In this document: positions 1 to 8,304 of the stretch, piece by piece
Numbering within the stretch: the first letter of the stretch is position 1
How the letters are laid out: each line of letters begins with the position of its first letter
Position numbers and translations under genes: made by a program
Source: DASQFI01 sp035633215
Lineage (GTDB): Bacteria; Acidobacteriota; Vicinamibacteria; Vicinamibacterales; SCN-69-37
NCBI GenBank assembly: GCA_035633215.1
Contig: DASQFI010000055.1
Span: 1-64,000 of the forward strand
Reading direction: 5' to 3'
DNA length: 64,000 nucleotides
Notes under the pieces: generated by a model
Told to the model about the DNA's origin: nothing
Database searches by the model: none
Seen by the model: the letters and a program-made list of their open reading frames with translations, nothing else

Positions 1-96
1 GAATCCCCGAAGGTATGCGCGAGCGACCCTCCGGGTTCTTTCCGGATCGCGTTCCGAATCCTCGACGCCCGCAAGTGGTTGCCAAACAACGAGATT

Positions 97-171
97 TGGC
101 TCCTCGGGCTGGATTCGAACCAGCAACCCTCCGGTTAACAGCCGGATGCTCTACCGTTGAGCTACCGAGGA
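97..171 (-). tRNA. tRNA-Asn (anticodon GTT)
   Basis: The reverse complement folds as a complete cloverleaf: acceptor arm TCCTCGG pairs with CCGAGGA, the T-loop reads GGTTCGAATCC, and the anticodon loop CTGTTAA gives GTT. The 3' CCA is encoded (97-99). The gene is not flanked by cassette-like repeats, unlike the tRNA-Ser at 36723. Confidence 0.97.
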
Positions 172-255
172 ACATTCAGGGCGAACCCGCGGCAGGACCC
201 CAATTCTAACGTGGTTTGGCAGATCGCCCCAACCGCCCACGGCCGACGTTGTAAA

Positions 256-302
256 GACCTCGGGTTTCGTTTTACAAAAACCGTAAAACGAAACCCGAGG
301 TC
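256..302. repeat. Palindromic element, perfect 20-bp inverted repeat (copy 1)
   Basis: GACCTCGGGTTTCGTTTTAC (256-275) is followed by a 7-nt loop and its exact reverse complement (283-302). It lies 4 bp beyond the stop codon of the minus-strand gene at 306-569. A second copy with the same loop length is at 7156-7202 and a half copy at about 26648. All three lie at gene 3' ends, so a transcription terminator or mRNA-stabilising role is likely, although no T-tract follows. Confidence 0.8.
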
Positions 303-305
303 TAG

Positions 306-569
306 TCATTCGCTGATCACACCCTTGCCGAATCCCGCCTTGGTCAGAATTTCCGCGCAGTACGTCGCCTGGGATTCAGCAACCTCGAAGACGGCGACGT
401 TTCGCGGTGAGCCGAAAAGCGTTCGGCCAAGATCGTCGACGGTCACGACGTAGTCGATCCCTTTGAGCGTGAGCACTTCCTCCGCGCTCCTGGCCGCGGC
501 AAGGGTGTGGGCGACGAAGACTCTCGTGAGCTTCTCGGCCGGGGCAGCGTCTGGATCGATCCTCGCCAT
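306..569 (-). CDS. DUF2007-like small protein
   Basis: This is an 87-residue soluble protein. It resembles the DUF2007 'putative signal transducing protein' fold: a beta strand (RVFVAHTL), an alpha helix (AARSAEEVLTLKGIDY), a second strand (YVVTVDD) and a C-terminal helix (ESQATYCAEILTKAGF). Such proteins are ferredoxin-like alpha/beta folds of unknown biochemical role. There is no signal peptide or membrane segment. It stands alone, downstream of the DinB gene, and ends at a palindromic element that may be its terminator. The family assignment rests on pattern only. Confidence 0.65.
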   Translation of the reverse strand: MARIDPDAAPAEKLTRVFVAHTLAAARSAEEVLTLKGIDYVVTVDDLGRTLFGSPRNVAVFEVAESQATYCAEILTKAGFGKGVISE

Positions 570-610
570 GGCGTCCGGTCCTCAGCTTACCCTTGCCGAG
601 TCGTCAGCCG

Positions 611-1156
611 TCACCCACGCGGCACGCGCGCTTCTTTTTGTCGCTTCGACCATTGCCACAAGCCTCCAGTGATGTCGATGGACAGCCGATGACCCGTTTG
701 TCGCGCCACGAGCACGATTTGTCCGCGATGATGCCCCTCGTGCGCCACCAGGTAGGCAAGGACGTGCACCACATCCGAGGGCAGATTCACCCATGGCACG
801 CCCGACACAGGGATGCGACCGCCCTGAGCGATCCCAAATTGAAGCAATTCGATGAACCCCTGACTGCTTCGCTCGAGCGCCGCCAGTAACTCACGGCGTG
901 TCACGGTGTGCCGGTCGACTCGCCTTGGGACACGGACGTGTCGTCTTCCCAGCATCTTGATCCACATGCAGCGAGCGTTGTGAATGTGACCGGCCATCAT
1001 CCGCACGGTCCGCCGGGGCATGCCAGGCAGCGGCGCGTCCCAGATTTCAGAAGGCAGGTTCTCGAACAGGAACGCCGTGACCCGGTGGTTCGTCTTCCAG
1101 GACGCGACGACGGCGTCCGCAAGATCAAGCGTCGGACTCACGGGTTCCTGCCTCAT
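611..1156 (-). CDS. DinB-family metal-binding protein
   Basis: The protein has 181 residues. It shows the DinB/YfiT-like four-helix pattern with three metal-ligand histidines: GHIHN near residue 57 and HEGHHRGQ near residue 145. Family members are putative metal-dependent hydrolases or thiol transferases; the substrate here is unknown. The ATG at 1156 is chosen because it overlaps the stop of the upstream AAA-WD40 gene as ATGA and is preceded by GGAGGAG. A longer reading from 1183 would overlap more and has no better ribosome site. The overlap implies translational coupling with the AAA-WD40 gene. Confidence 0.8.
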   Translation of the reverse strand: MRQEPVSPTLDLADAVVASWKTNHRVTAFLFENLPSEIWDAPLPGMPRRTVRMMAGHIHNARCMWIKMLGRRHVRVPRRVDRHTVTRRELLAALERSSQGFIELLQFGIAQGGRIPVSGVPWVNLPSDVVHVLAYLVAHEGHHRGQIVLVARQTGHRLSIDITGGLWQWSKRQKEARVPRG

Positions 1157-4100
1157 TTCTCCTCCCGCCCCGCCGCCCGCCACAACCGCGCGACCGGCCC
1201 GCCCGAACTCACCAGAACCCGCCCGTCGCGGCTGAACAGAAGCCCGCTGACGAGATCCGGATGGCGCCGGAACGAGACGAGCTCCTGGCGATCCGCCATG
1301 TTCCAGAACGTGACCGTTCCGTCCTGGCCACCCGCGACAATCCGCCGGCCGTCAGGAGTAAACGCGACCGAGCCAATCCAGCCCTGATGCCCCTCGAGCA
1401 CCGCCGTGACCGTGCCCGCGCGCCAGTCCCAGAGCCGGACCGATCCGTCGAAGCTGCCCGTCGCCATCACCCGCCCATCAGGCGAGAACGCGATCGCGCT
1501 CACGACGGAGGTATGTGCCGTCGACGACCCTTGCTCGCGAAGCGAGCTCGCCGAAAAAAACCTGACGGCGCCCGAACTGTTGCCGGTCACCAGCGTGGAA
1601 CCGTCCGGCGAAATGCCGACGATACGCCCGAGCGGCACGCCGGTGTCGATCTCCGCGTCGATCGCCCACGTTGCGGCGTTCCACCGGAGGATCACGCCCG
1701 GGTTTGAGCTCGCAAACACATGCGAGCCGTCGGGCGAAAAGAGAGGACCGCCAAGCGGCCTCGCTGCACGAATCGATCGAAGCTGCTCCCCGGAGTGTGC
1801 ATCCCAGATCGTGATCGATCGCGAGCCATCGTCTCCGGTCATGATCAGACTTCCGTCCGGAGAGAACTCCGCGGCGCTCACAATACCCGCGTGACGGAGC
1901 ACGGCGAGCTGTTCGCCGGTGGCCGTCCGCCAGACCCGCGCCGTCCCATCGCGGCTTCCGGTAATCAGCCGTTCTTCATTCGGTGAGAGCGCGACGCACG
2001 TGATCTGCTCGCTGTGGCCCCGCAGCGTCTTCGCTTCCTGCGCGACCTCGCCCGCTTCGACATCCCAGATCCGTAGCACGCCCGTGTCGCTGACGGTGGC
2101 GAGCTGCCGTCCGTCGGGAGAAAAGCTGACGGACCTGATGTGGCGTCCGGCCAGTGCGCGAAGCCTGGAACGCTCACGGCCGGTCTCGAGATCCCAGAGT
2201 CGGACCGTGCCGTCGATGCCGGCCGACGCGGCCGATCGCCCGTCCGGCGCGGTCGAAATCGAGACGATGAGCGACGTGTGCCCGTCCATGCGATGCACCA
2301 GCTTCATCGTCGCCATGTCCCACACACTGACGGCCGCGTCCCAACCTCCGGCCACCAGGCGCCGGCCATCCGGCGTGAACGCGATGTCATCGACGGGGGC
2401 TGTGTGCTGAAGCACACCAATCTGCATTCCTCGGTTGACGTCCCACAGACGTACGGTGGAGTCGGCGCTCGCTGACGCAAGCCGCCTGCCGTCCGGCGAG
2501 AACCGCACGGCAGTCGCGCCGTTCGTGTGGCCGCGGAGAACGGCGCGCTCCCGTCTGGTCCCGACGTCCCAGAGACGAACGGTGCGATCAGCACTGGCGG
2601 TGGCGAGGAGACGCCCGTCAGGCGAAAACGTGACGCTGGACAGGCTTTGATCGTGACCGGCCAGGTGGAAAAGCGCTTCACCAGTCCCGACGTCCCAGAC
2701 CTGCACGCTCATGTGACCGGCGGCTGCGACCAGCCGCCCGTCCGCCGAGACGGCCAGGTCATTCAGGTTTGGGTGATCTTTTGACGCGAATTGCCTGACG
2801 ACGCGACGAGAGGGCACGTGCCAGAGGTCGATGACCCCGTTCCAGCCAGCGACGGCGACATGCAGCCCGTCGGGCGAATACGCGAGGCCCGTCGCGTTCT
2901 CCACCTTGCCCGAGACACCTCTCGGGTCGCCATTCAACAGCCACCAGAGATGGAACCACTCGAATCCGCGAAGATCGGTCTGGCCGGGAGCAGGGACCTG
3001 GCGATCGAGAAGCATCGACGTCCGCGTCGCGCTGGCCGCTTCCCACGCCTGCGCGGCGAGATTGATTTCGGCGCCGTAGAGCAGCCGCCGATTGGTCGCC
3101 TGCTCCACACGGAGAAGATTCCGCTGGTGAAGGACGACTCCGGCGGCGGTGAGGACGCCGGCGAGCATCAACGCGGCAATCGAGCTCGCCCGAATGACGC
3201 CGCGGCGAAACGCCGCGCGCTGGCGGCGCACCTCGGCGTCCGGCAGATGCCGGGCCACCCAGTCCCGATTGAAGACCTGTTCGTAGATCCGGTTCCGGAC
3301 TTTCAACCGGCCCGGTTGAGTACTGACGACGCCAGAGAGATGCAGCTCGCCGAGAAGCGGACTGATGCGCGCGTCGCCGCGGCGCGCCTGACCGAGAAGG
3401 ATCCGGCCGTAGAGGTCGAGCAGCGCCGTCCGCGTCTCGTTCTCCGTGAGCAGATGCTCGCGGACGAAGACGAGATTGTCGTCGCGGTCGCGCGCCTGCG
3501 GCGAGAGAAACAGATCGTGACAGCAGCGATCCACCTGCCTGGCGCGGGTGATCTCATGGTCGAGCGCCACCGCCTGACAGAGACGCTGGGTGAGATACGG
3601 ATGCGCGCCGGTCCAGTGCAGCACCCGCTGCAGCATCGCCGTCGCAACCGCCGGCGATCGCCCAAGGCCACGCGCGAGCGGCAACGCCTCGGCCTCCGTG
3701 AAATCCGTGAGCTCGATCCGCCGCCCGACGTTGAACGGCGTGAGCGTGGGATCGGCAATGAGATCCGTCGGCGAGGCGACACCGAGCAGACAAAACGTGA
3801 GCTGCAGCACCGGCTCGCGCGCGCGGCGGTTGTAAATCTGACGAATGCCGGCGAAGAAGTCATCCGTGCGCAAGGGCAGACTGCGCACCGCATCGATTTC
3901 ATCGTTGAACACGACGATCGGTCGAGGACGGCCCGACCTGAAGAGATCGCGCAGCGCCCGAAGCCACCGCTGTGTCGGCGCCAGGTCGGCGTGCTGGTGC
4001 CATGACGCGCTCAGCTCGCTTTCCAGATCGAGGTGCTCACCCAGTTCGGTGAGCAGACCGCGGTACCACTGCTCCGCGGTCACGTGAAGCCCGATTGCCG

Positions 4101-4323
4101 TGAGATCGATGACCGCCGCATCGACCTCCTGCGCGCGGAGTTGCGCGACCGTGCGCACCATCAGCGACGACTTCCCCATCTGCCGCGCGGTGAGGACGTA
4201 GCAGAACTCGCCGGCCCGCAGCGCGTCGACGAGCTCGCGATCGGCGCGCCGCGGGATGTAGCTCGGCGCTTCGGACGACAGCGCGCCGCCGGTGACGAAG
4301 AAGCTCGAGGGGTCCGGCCTCAT
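1153..4323 (-). CDS. AAA-like ATPase with transmembrane segment and 14 WD40 repeats
   Basis: This 1056-residue protein has four parts. Residues 1-330 form an AAA-like (AAA_35 type) ATPase with Walker A ARQMGKSSL (about 45-53) and Walker B-like IVVFNDEID. A short linker follows, then one hydrophobic segment at about 375-395. From about 470 to 1050 there are 14 WD40 units with recurring SPDGR...VRLWD motifs, enough for two seven-blade propellers. This layout is usual for bacterial signalling or NTPase scaffolds; the propellers should bind an unknown partner on the far side of the membrane segment. It is coupled to the DinB gene and lies 80 bp from a related HTH-AAA gene, so the two ATPases may work together (inference). 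Confidence 0.85.
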   Translation of the reverse strand: MRPDPSSFFVTGGALSSEAPSYIPRRADRELVDALRAGEFCYVLTARQMGKSSLMVRTVAQLRAQEVDAAVIDLTAIGLHVTAEQWYRGLLTELGEHLDLESELSASWHQHADLAPTQRWLRALRDLFRSGRPRPIVVFNDEIDAVRSLPLRTDDFFAGIRQIYNRRAREPVLQLTFCLLGVASPTDLIADPTLTPFNVGRRIELTDFTEAEALPLARGLGRSPAVATAMLQRVLHWTGAHPYLTQRLCQAVALDHEITRARQVDRCCHDLFLSPQARDRDDNLVFVREHLLTENETRTALLDLYGRILLGQARRGDARISPLLGELHLSGVVSTQPGRLKVRNRIYEQVFNRDWVARHLPDAEVRRQRAAFRRGVIRASSIAALMLAGVLTAAGVVLHQRNLLRVEQATNRRLLYGAEINLAAQAWEAASATRTSMLLDRQVPAPGQTDLRGFEWFHLWWLLNGDPRGVSGKVENATGLAYSPDGLHVAVAGWNGVIDLWHVPSRRVVRQFASKDHPNLNDLAVSADGRLVAAAGHMSVQVWDVGTGEALFHLAGHDQSLSSVTFSPDGRLLATASADRTVRLWDVGTRRERAVLRGHTNGATAVRFSPDGRRLASASADSTVRLWDVNRGMQIGVLQHTAPVDDIAFTPDGRRLVAGGWDAAVSVWDMATMKLVHRMDGHTSLIVSISTAPDGRSAASAGIDGTVRLWDLETGRERSRLRALAGRHIRSVSFSPDGRQLATVSDTGVLRIWDVEAGEVAQEAKTLRGHSEQITCVALSPNEERLITGSRDGTARVWRTATGEQLAVLRHAGIVSAAEFSPDGSLIMTGDDGSRSITIWDAHSGEQLRSIRAARPLGGPLFSPDGSHVFASSNPGVILRWNAATWAIDAEIDTGVPLGRIVGISPDGSTLVTGNSSGAVRFFSASSLREQGSSTAHTSVVSAIAFSPDGRVMATGSFDGSVRLWDWRAGTVTAVLEGHQGWIGSVAFTPDGRRIVAGGQDGTVTFWNMADRQELVSFRRHPDLVSGLLFSRDGRVLVSSGGPVARLWRAAGREEK

Positions 4324-4402
4324 GCCTGGTGGCCTGTTTTCACCAATTCAACACCGATCGCCGTCGGGTCCTGCCCGAGAGTGAACAAGCGAACACAAGC
4401 CA

Positions 4403-5677
4403 CTAAGCAGAGGCCAATTGACGATATAAACCGCAGCGCGGCCGGGCGTCAGCCGGCGACGAACCCTGGATGAGGCCGCCGCTCCGCAGTCGATAAAACG
4501 TGTCGCGGTCCGGGCACGTGCCGCCATTGACGACGGCAGTCATCGCCCGCTCGAGCGCAGGCTCCTGCTGCAGCATCGCGCGCAGACGCCGCAGGTGCTC
4601 GCCGAGCGATCCAGCCTCGCGGCGGGCGTCCTCTTCGAGACTCTCCAGCGAGGCGCCGCGCCTGAGCTCGTCGAACGCGCACTGCAACAAGTACGGATGC
4701 CCGCCGACGAGCGCCATGAGCCGGGTCACGGTCGCCGCTTCGCCCAGCACCGATCCGTACCGTTCGTTGAGCAACGCGACATCGTCAGCCCCGAAATCCT
4801 CGAGCGCCACGCGCACGCCGACATTGAACGGTGACTGATTGGCGTCTGCAATCAGAAGATGCGCTTCGGTCGCGTACGCGATCGCGAGCGTGAGCCGGCC
4901 CCACGGCGCGGCGGGATCGAGCGCGCGGCGATTGTGCCACGAGCGAAACAGGCCGAAGACGTCCACGGCGAACTCGCGGCCGACGAGCCGATCGACTTCG
5001 TCGAGTCCCCAGACGACGTGCTGCTCGCCGCCGAGCACGGTGCGCTGCACGTAGCGCGAGAAATTCGTGTTGGGGCTGTCGTGGTCGTTCCACGTGTGAA
5101 GAATTGACGACGTGATCTTCGTCTGCTCGGCGATGCTGCGCCCGAGCGCCTGATAGAGCGCCGTGGGCGAGCGCAGGTCGTCGCTGCCAAGCGCTTGAAT
5201 GTCCGTGAAGGCGACGAGAGCGCGCCGCCCTCGCGCGTCGGCGAGCGCGCGCGCGAGGAGCGAGCTCTTCCCGACCTGCCGCGCGCCTTTGACGAGCACG
5301 ATCGCCGCTCGTCTCGCGACGGCCTCCCGAAACTCATCGTCAGCCGCACGCGAGATATAGAACTGCGAGCCGAGCGGCATCGCGCCGCCCGGTGTTTCCC
5401 ACGCGCCGCTGTCGGTCGGCGCGCTCGGAAGACCGTCGGGTGCGGCAATCGGCGACGGCTCGCGGCTGACACGCCAGCGATCGAGATCCTCGACGTACGC
5501 AAAGACGGATCCGCCGGTGGTGTGCACATGCCGATGGATGGGCAGTCCTTCCTCGCGTTCCCAGCGCTGAACGGTCGTGACGCCACGGCGAAGGTAGTCG
5601 GCGATTTCCTTCCAGGACTCGAGGCGCCTGCCCGGTGACGCGGCGGACGTCCGGACGGCATCGGGATCGGCAGCCAT
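4403..5677 (-). CDS. Helix-turn-helix protein fused to an AAA-like ATPase domain
   Basis: The protein has 424 residues. Residues 18-50 form an excisionase/MerR-like helix-turn-helix (SWKEIADYLRRGVTTVQRWE), a module common at the N-terminus of Acidobacteriota signalling proteins. After a linker, residues 100-400 form an AAA_35-like ATPase with Walker A GARQVGKSSLLAR, Walker B-like VVWGLDEVDRL and the NQSPFNVG segment also typical of the neighbouring AAA-WD40 protein (which has TLTPFNVG). There is no membrane segment. It sits directly upstream of the AAA-WD40 gene on the same strand, so it may be a cytoplasmic DNA-binding partner. The target and signal are unknown. Confidence 0.8.
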   Translation of the reverse strand: MAADPDAVRTSAASPGRRLESWKEIADYLRRGVTTVQRWEREEGLPIHRHVHTTGGSVFAYVEDLDRWRVSREPSPIAAPDGLPSAPTDSGAWETPGGAMPLGSQFYISRAADDEFREAVARRAAIVLVKGARQVGKSSLLARALADARGRRALVAFTDIQALGSDDLRSPTALYQALGRSIAEQTKITSSILHTWNDHDSPNTNFSRYVQRTVLGGEQHVVWGLDEVDRLVGREFAVDVFGLFRSWHNRRALDPAAPWGRLTLAIAYATEAHLLIADANQSPFNVGVRVALEDFGADDVALLNERYGSVLGEAATVTRLMALVGGHPYLLQCAFDELRRGASLESLEEDARREAGSLGEHLRRLRAMLQQEPALERAMTAVVNGGTCPDRDTFYRLRSGGLIQGSSPADARPRCGLYRQLASA

Positions 5678-5929
5678 CTCACCTCGTCAGGCCGCGGATT
5701 GTAGCCGGTCTCGCCGGCGGCAGAAACGTAAGCGCGCACGTGCGCGCACCCCAAAGCACACCATTCGACGCCACGCACCCGCGGCGTGCTTTAACCCAGC
5801 ATTTTCCAAGGTTTAGCCCAGTAACATGCCGCGCGGCTCCCGTCAGAACTCCGGCAGGATGGCGAAATCAGTCCTATTTCGCTCGCGGCGTCGTTTGTAT
5901 CAATCACACACGGAAGGGAGAACCAACCG

Positions 5930-7147
5930 ATGAAACCCCAGCTCATTGCGCTACTCTTCGCGTCCGCTCTCGCCTGGACGACACCCGCTTCCGGTCAAGT
6001 CGTGAACAACTGGAATGTCATCACCGTGAGCTGTGCTGGGGCGAACCGGCCAGGCCCGACCAACCAGCTCGACATCGCCCTTGTCCAGGGCGCCGTGCAC
6101 GACGCCGTGCAGGCGATCCAGGGGAGGTTCGAGTCGTACCACTACGTGGACCCGTCCAGGCTTGGGGTCGGTTCGGAAGAGGCGGCTGTGGCGGCTGCAA
6201 CCTACGGCGTGCTTCGAGGGTTGTATGGGCCCAACGTCGCGTGCCTGGCGACTGTGCCAAACCCGGCCACGACCTATGCGGGAGACCTCGGCTTACAGGC
6301 AGGAAACGACGCCGCCCAGGCGTTTCTGCCTCTTTACAGACCGGTCTTCACGCTCGCCACGGATCCTTTTACCGGTGGGACCTCTCCCGGCGAATGGCGT
6401 CCGACGGCACCAGCCTTTTTACCAGGGGCCAACACCTATCTGGCCCAGACGGAACCGTTCACACTGCTTCGTAATGATCAGTTCCGGCCCCCACCGCCGC
6501 CGCCGTTGAAGAGCGAGGCGTACCGTCGTGACTACGACGAGGTCAAGAGGCTCGGTTCTCTCAACAGCACTTTTCGCACGACTGCCCAGACCGATATCGC
6601 TCGTTTCTGGCAGGCCTTCGTTCCGCAGTGGTACTCCGCTTTACGGGGCCTGTCGAGCACGCACCTGTCAGACATCGGCGACCAGGCCAGGGTCTTCGCG
6701 CTCGCGAGCTACGCGGCCGCCGATGCCACGATCTCGGCCTTCACGGCGAAGTACCACTACAACTTCTGGCGGCCGATCACGGCGATCCAGGAGGGGGACG
6801 TCGACGGCAACCCGAGGACGGATGGCGATCCTACCTGGCTGCCATTCCTGACGACTCCGGCCTATCCGGATCACCCCTCGGGCGCAAACAACTTTACGGG
6901 CTCATTCACCACGATTCTGCAGCTGTTCTTCGGCACCGACGAGCTCGACTTCACGGTTCCGGGCCCGACGGCGGCCATCAGCCCGCGTTCGTACCATCGC
7001 TTCTCGGACGCTCAGGAGGACGTGATCAACGCGCGGATCTATCAGGGCATTCACTTCCGTTTCGCGGACGAGGATGCGATGCGCCAGGGTTCCCGCGTGG
7101 CGCACTGGGTGTTCCAGAAGTTCCTGAAGCCGTTGCACGGGAAGTAA
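5930..7147 (+). CDS. Secreted vanadium-dependent haloperoxidase / PAP2-like protein
   Basis: This 405-residue protein has a clear signal peptide (cleavage after ASG-Q near residue 23). The phosphate/vanadate-binding motifs of the family are largely present: KYHYNFWRP near residue 275, YPDHPSGANN near 315 and R-x5-H (RIYQGIH) near 369. The usual PSGH acid-base histidine is replaced by alanine (PSGA), so halide oxidation is uncertain and a phosphatase or altered oxidase role is possible. GGAAGGGAG lies about 9 nt before the ATG. The gene is monocistronic and ends at a palindromic element. Confidence 0.85.
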   Translation: MKPQLIALLFASALAWTTPASGQVVNNWNVITVSCAGANRPGPTNQLDIALVQGAVHDAVQAIQGRFESYHYVDPSRLGVGSEEAAVAAATYGVLRGLYGPNVACLATVPNPATTYAGDLGLQAGNDAAQAFLPLYRPVFTLATDPFTGGTSPGEWRPTAPAFLPGANTYLAQTEPFTLLRNDQFRPPPPPPLKSEAYRRDYDEVKRLGSLNSTFRTTAQTDIARFWQAFVPQWYSALRGLSSTHLSDIGDQARVFALASYAAADATISAFTAKYHYNFWRPITAIQEGDVDGNPRTDGDPTWLPFLTTPAYPDHPSGANNFTGSFTTILQLFFGTDELDFTVPGPTAAISPRSYHRFSDAQEDVINARIYQGIHFRFADEDAMRQGSRVAHWVFQKFLKPLHGK

Positions 7148-7155
7148 GCTGCAAG

Positions 7156-7202
7156 GACCTCGGGAGTCGTTTTACACAATCCGTAAAACGAAACCCGAGG
7201 TC
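7156..7202. repeat. Palindromic element (copy 2)
   Basis: This is the same palindrome as at 256-302: the right arm GTAAAACGAAACCCGAGGTC is identical and the left arm has two mismatches. It separates the convergent stop codons at 7147 (+) and 7207 (-), the position expected of a bidirectional terminator. Confidence 0.75.
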
Positions 7203-7206
7203 GTTC

Positions 7207-8076
7207 TCACTGCCCTCGCTCGAACCCGAGCAGCGGATGCAGCTCGATGCAGCTCTGCGATCGTCCAGTCTGGTTGTGGTTGAAATCGTAGAAGCCGACG
7301 CCTCGGACCCGGACGATCTCCCCGACGAGCAGACTGGTCGCGCGACCGCCTCGAAAGTTGTCGAACTGGCTCCGCGCGCCCGAAAGGGTCGTGAAGAACG
7401 GCGACGTGATCAGGCCCTGGCAGACAGGATCGGCAACCTCGGTCACGATCGAAAACGCCGGGTCCGCGGGATCCGCGAGCGCGACGTGGTAGTCGCGATC
7501 GTCCTCGAGGCGCACGAACGTGATTCGCCCAAGGACCTCGTACACCTGAAACTCCTGGCTGAATGTCCGGGCGCTGGGCAGTCCGGAGCAGTGTGCTGGT
7601 TGCTGATTCAACGCTCGAATCGTCGTCGCCTGGACCTGCGCAACGTTCACAGACGTCGCGGCAGAGTCCGAAAGCGTTTTGACCGACCAGCGCTCGACGC
7701 CACAGCTGAGGCCCGGCGGCGGGGGCCCCTGGTCGGCGACGGAAAGCGAACCGCTTCCGGTACGGCCCTGAAATGTTGCCCGGATCTCCACCGTGCCAAG
7801 CCCGACTGCCAACACGAGCCCGGTATTCGAAACCGTCGCGATCGCCACGTTCGACGACTGCCAGACCGCTTCAGTCGTGACGGGTCGGGTTGAGCCGTCT
7901 GACGAGATGAGCGTGGCCGTAAGCTGCACAGCTCCGCCGACAACCAGCGGCCCGTTGAAGCCGGTGACGGTGATCGACGAGGGCACCGAAGAGGGTGCGC
8001 CAGGACGTCCACCGCTGCAGCCCAGTACCGCCCCTGCGGCAGCGAACGTGAGGACTCGGGAGCACCATCTAGCCAT
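7207..8076 (-). CDS. Lipoprotein with bacterial Ig-like (BIG2) domain
   Basis: The 289-residue protein begins with a lipoprotein signal peptide ending in AVLGC (lipidated Cys about residue 20). Residues 33-115 read as a BIG2 Ig-like fold (SITVTGFNGPLVVGGAVQLTAT, SSNVAIATVSNTGLVLAVGLGTVEIRA). The C-terminal 160 residues form a domain I do not recognise, with four cysteines that may pair. It is likely anchored in the outer membrane and faces the cell surface. The frame stays open upstream into the fragment at 8077-8304, so the start was set by the lipoprotein signal peptide (ATG at 8076). Confidence 0.75.
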   Translation of the reverse strand: MARWCSRVLTFAAAGAVLGCSGGRPGAPSSVPSSITVTGFNGPLVVGGAVQLTATLISSDGSTRPVTTEAVWQSSNVAIATVSNTGLVLAVGLGTVEIRATFQGRTGSGSLSVADQGPPPPGLSCGVERWSVKTLSDSAATSVNVAQVQATTIRALNQQPAHCSGLPSARTFSQEFQVYEVLGRITFVRLEDDRDYHVALADPADPAFSIVTEVADPVCQGLITSPFFTTLSGARSQFDNFRGGRATSLLVGEIVRVRGVGFYDFNHNQTGRSQSCIELHPLLGFERGQ

Positions 8077-8304
8077 GACCGACCCGGTCACATTACAGGA
8101 TGTCCGAACGTCGTGCGACGATATCACCGCGTTGAGTTGGACGAGTTTCTTTGTTCGATCTTGGCGAACGGTGCGAGTGCACCACCAGCGGCCTCGAACC
8201 GGCCCTCCAGCGATGAACTCAGCGAGTGACGGGACGGGCCCGCGCGCGGACTCGAGCACGACGCCGTGCTTCCGGATGAAAGCGAGAGCCCGCCGCGAGG
8301 TCAT
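8077..8304 (-). pseudogene. Truncated N-terminus of a small conserved protein
   Basis: An ATG at 8304 overlaps the permease stop as ATGA. It begins MTSRRALAFIRKHGVVLE and continues through PSLAEFIAGGPVRGRWW. This resembles the N-terminus of a family of ~140-residue bacterial proteins that I recall but cannot name. After the WW pair the similarity stops, and the frame runs without a stop into the lipoprotein gene at 8076. It is either a truncated relic or an in-frame fusion to the lipoprotein; the internal signal peptide argues for a relic. Confidence 0.45.

Noticed and set aside
2791..4005. 404-residue plus-strand reading frame inside the AAA-WD40 gene
   Set aside because: It is antisense to a convincing domain protein and has Arg/Glu-rich shadow composition.
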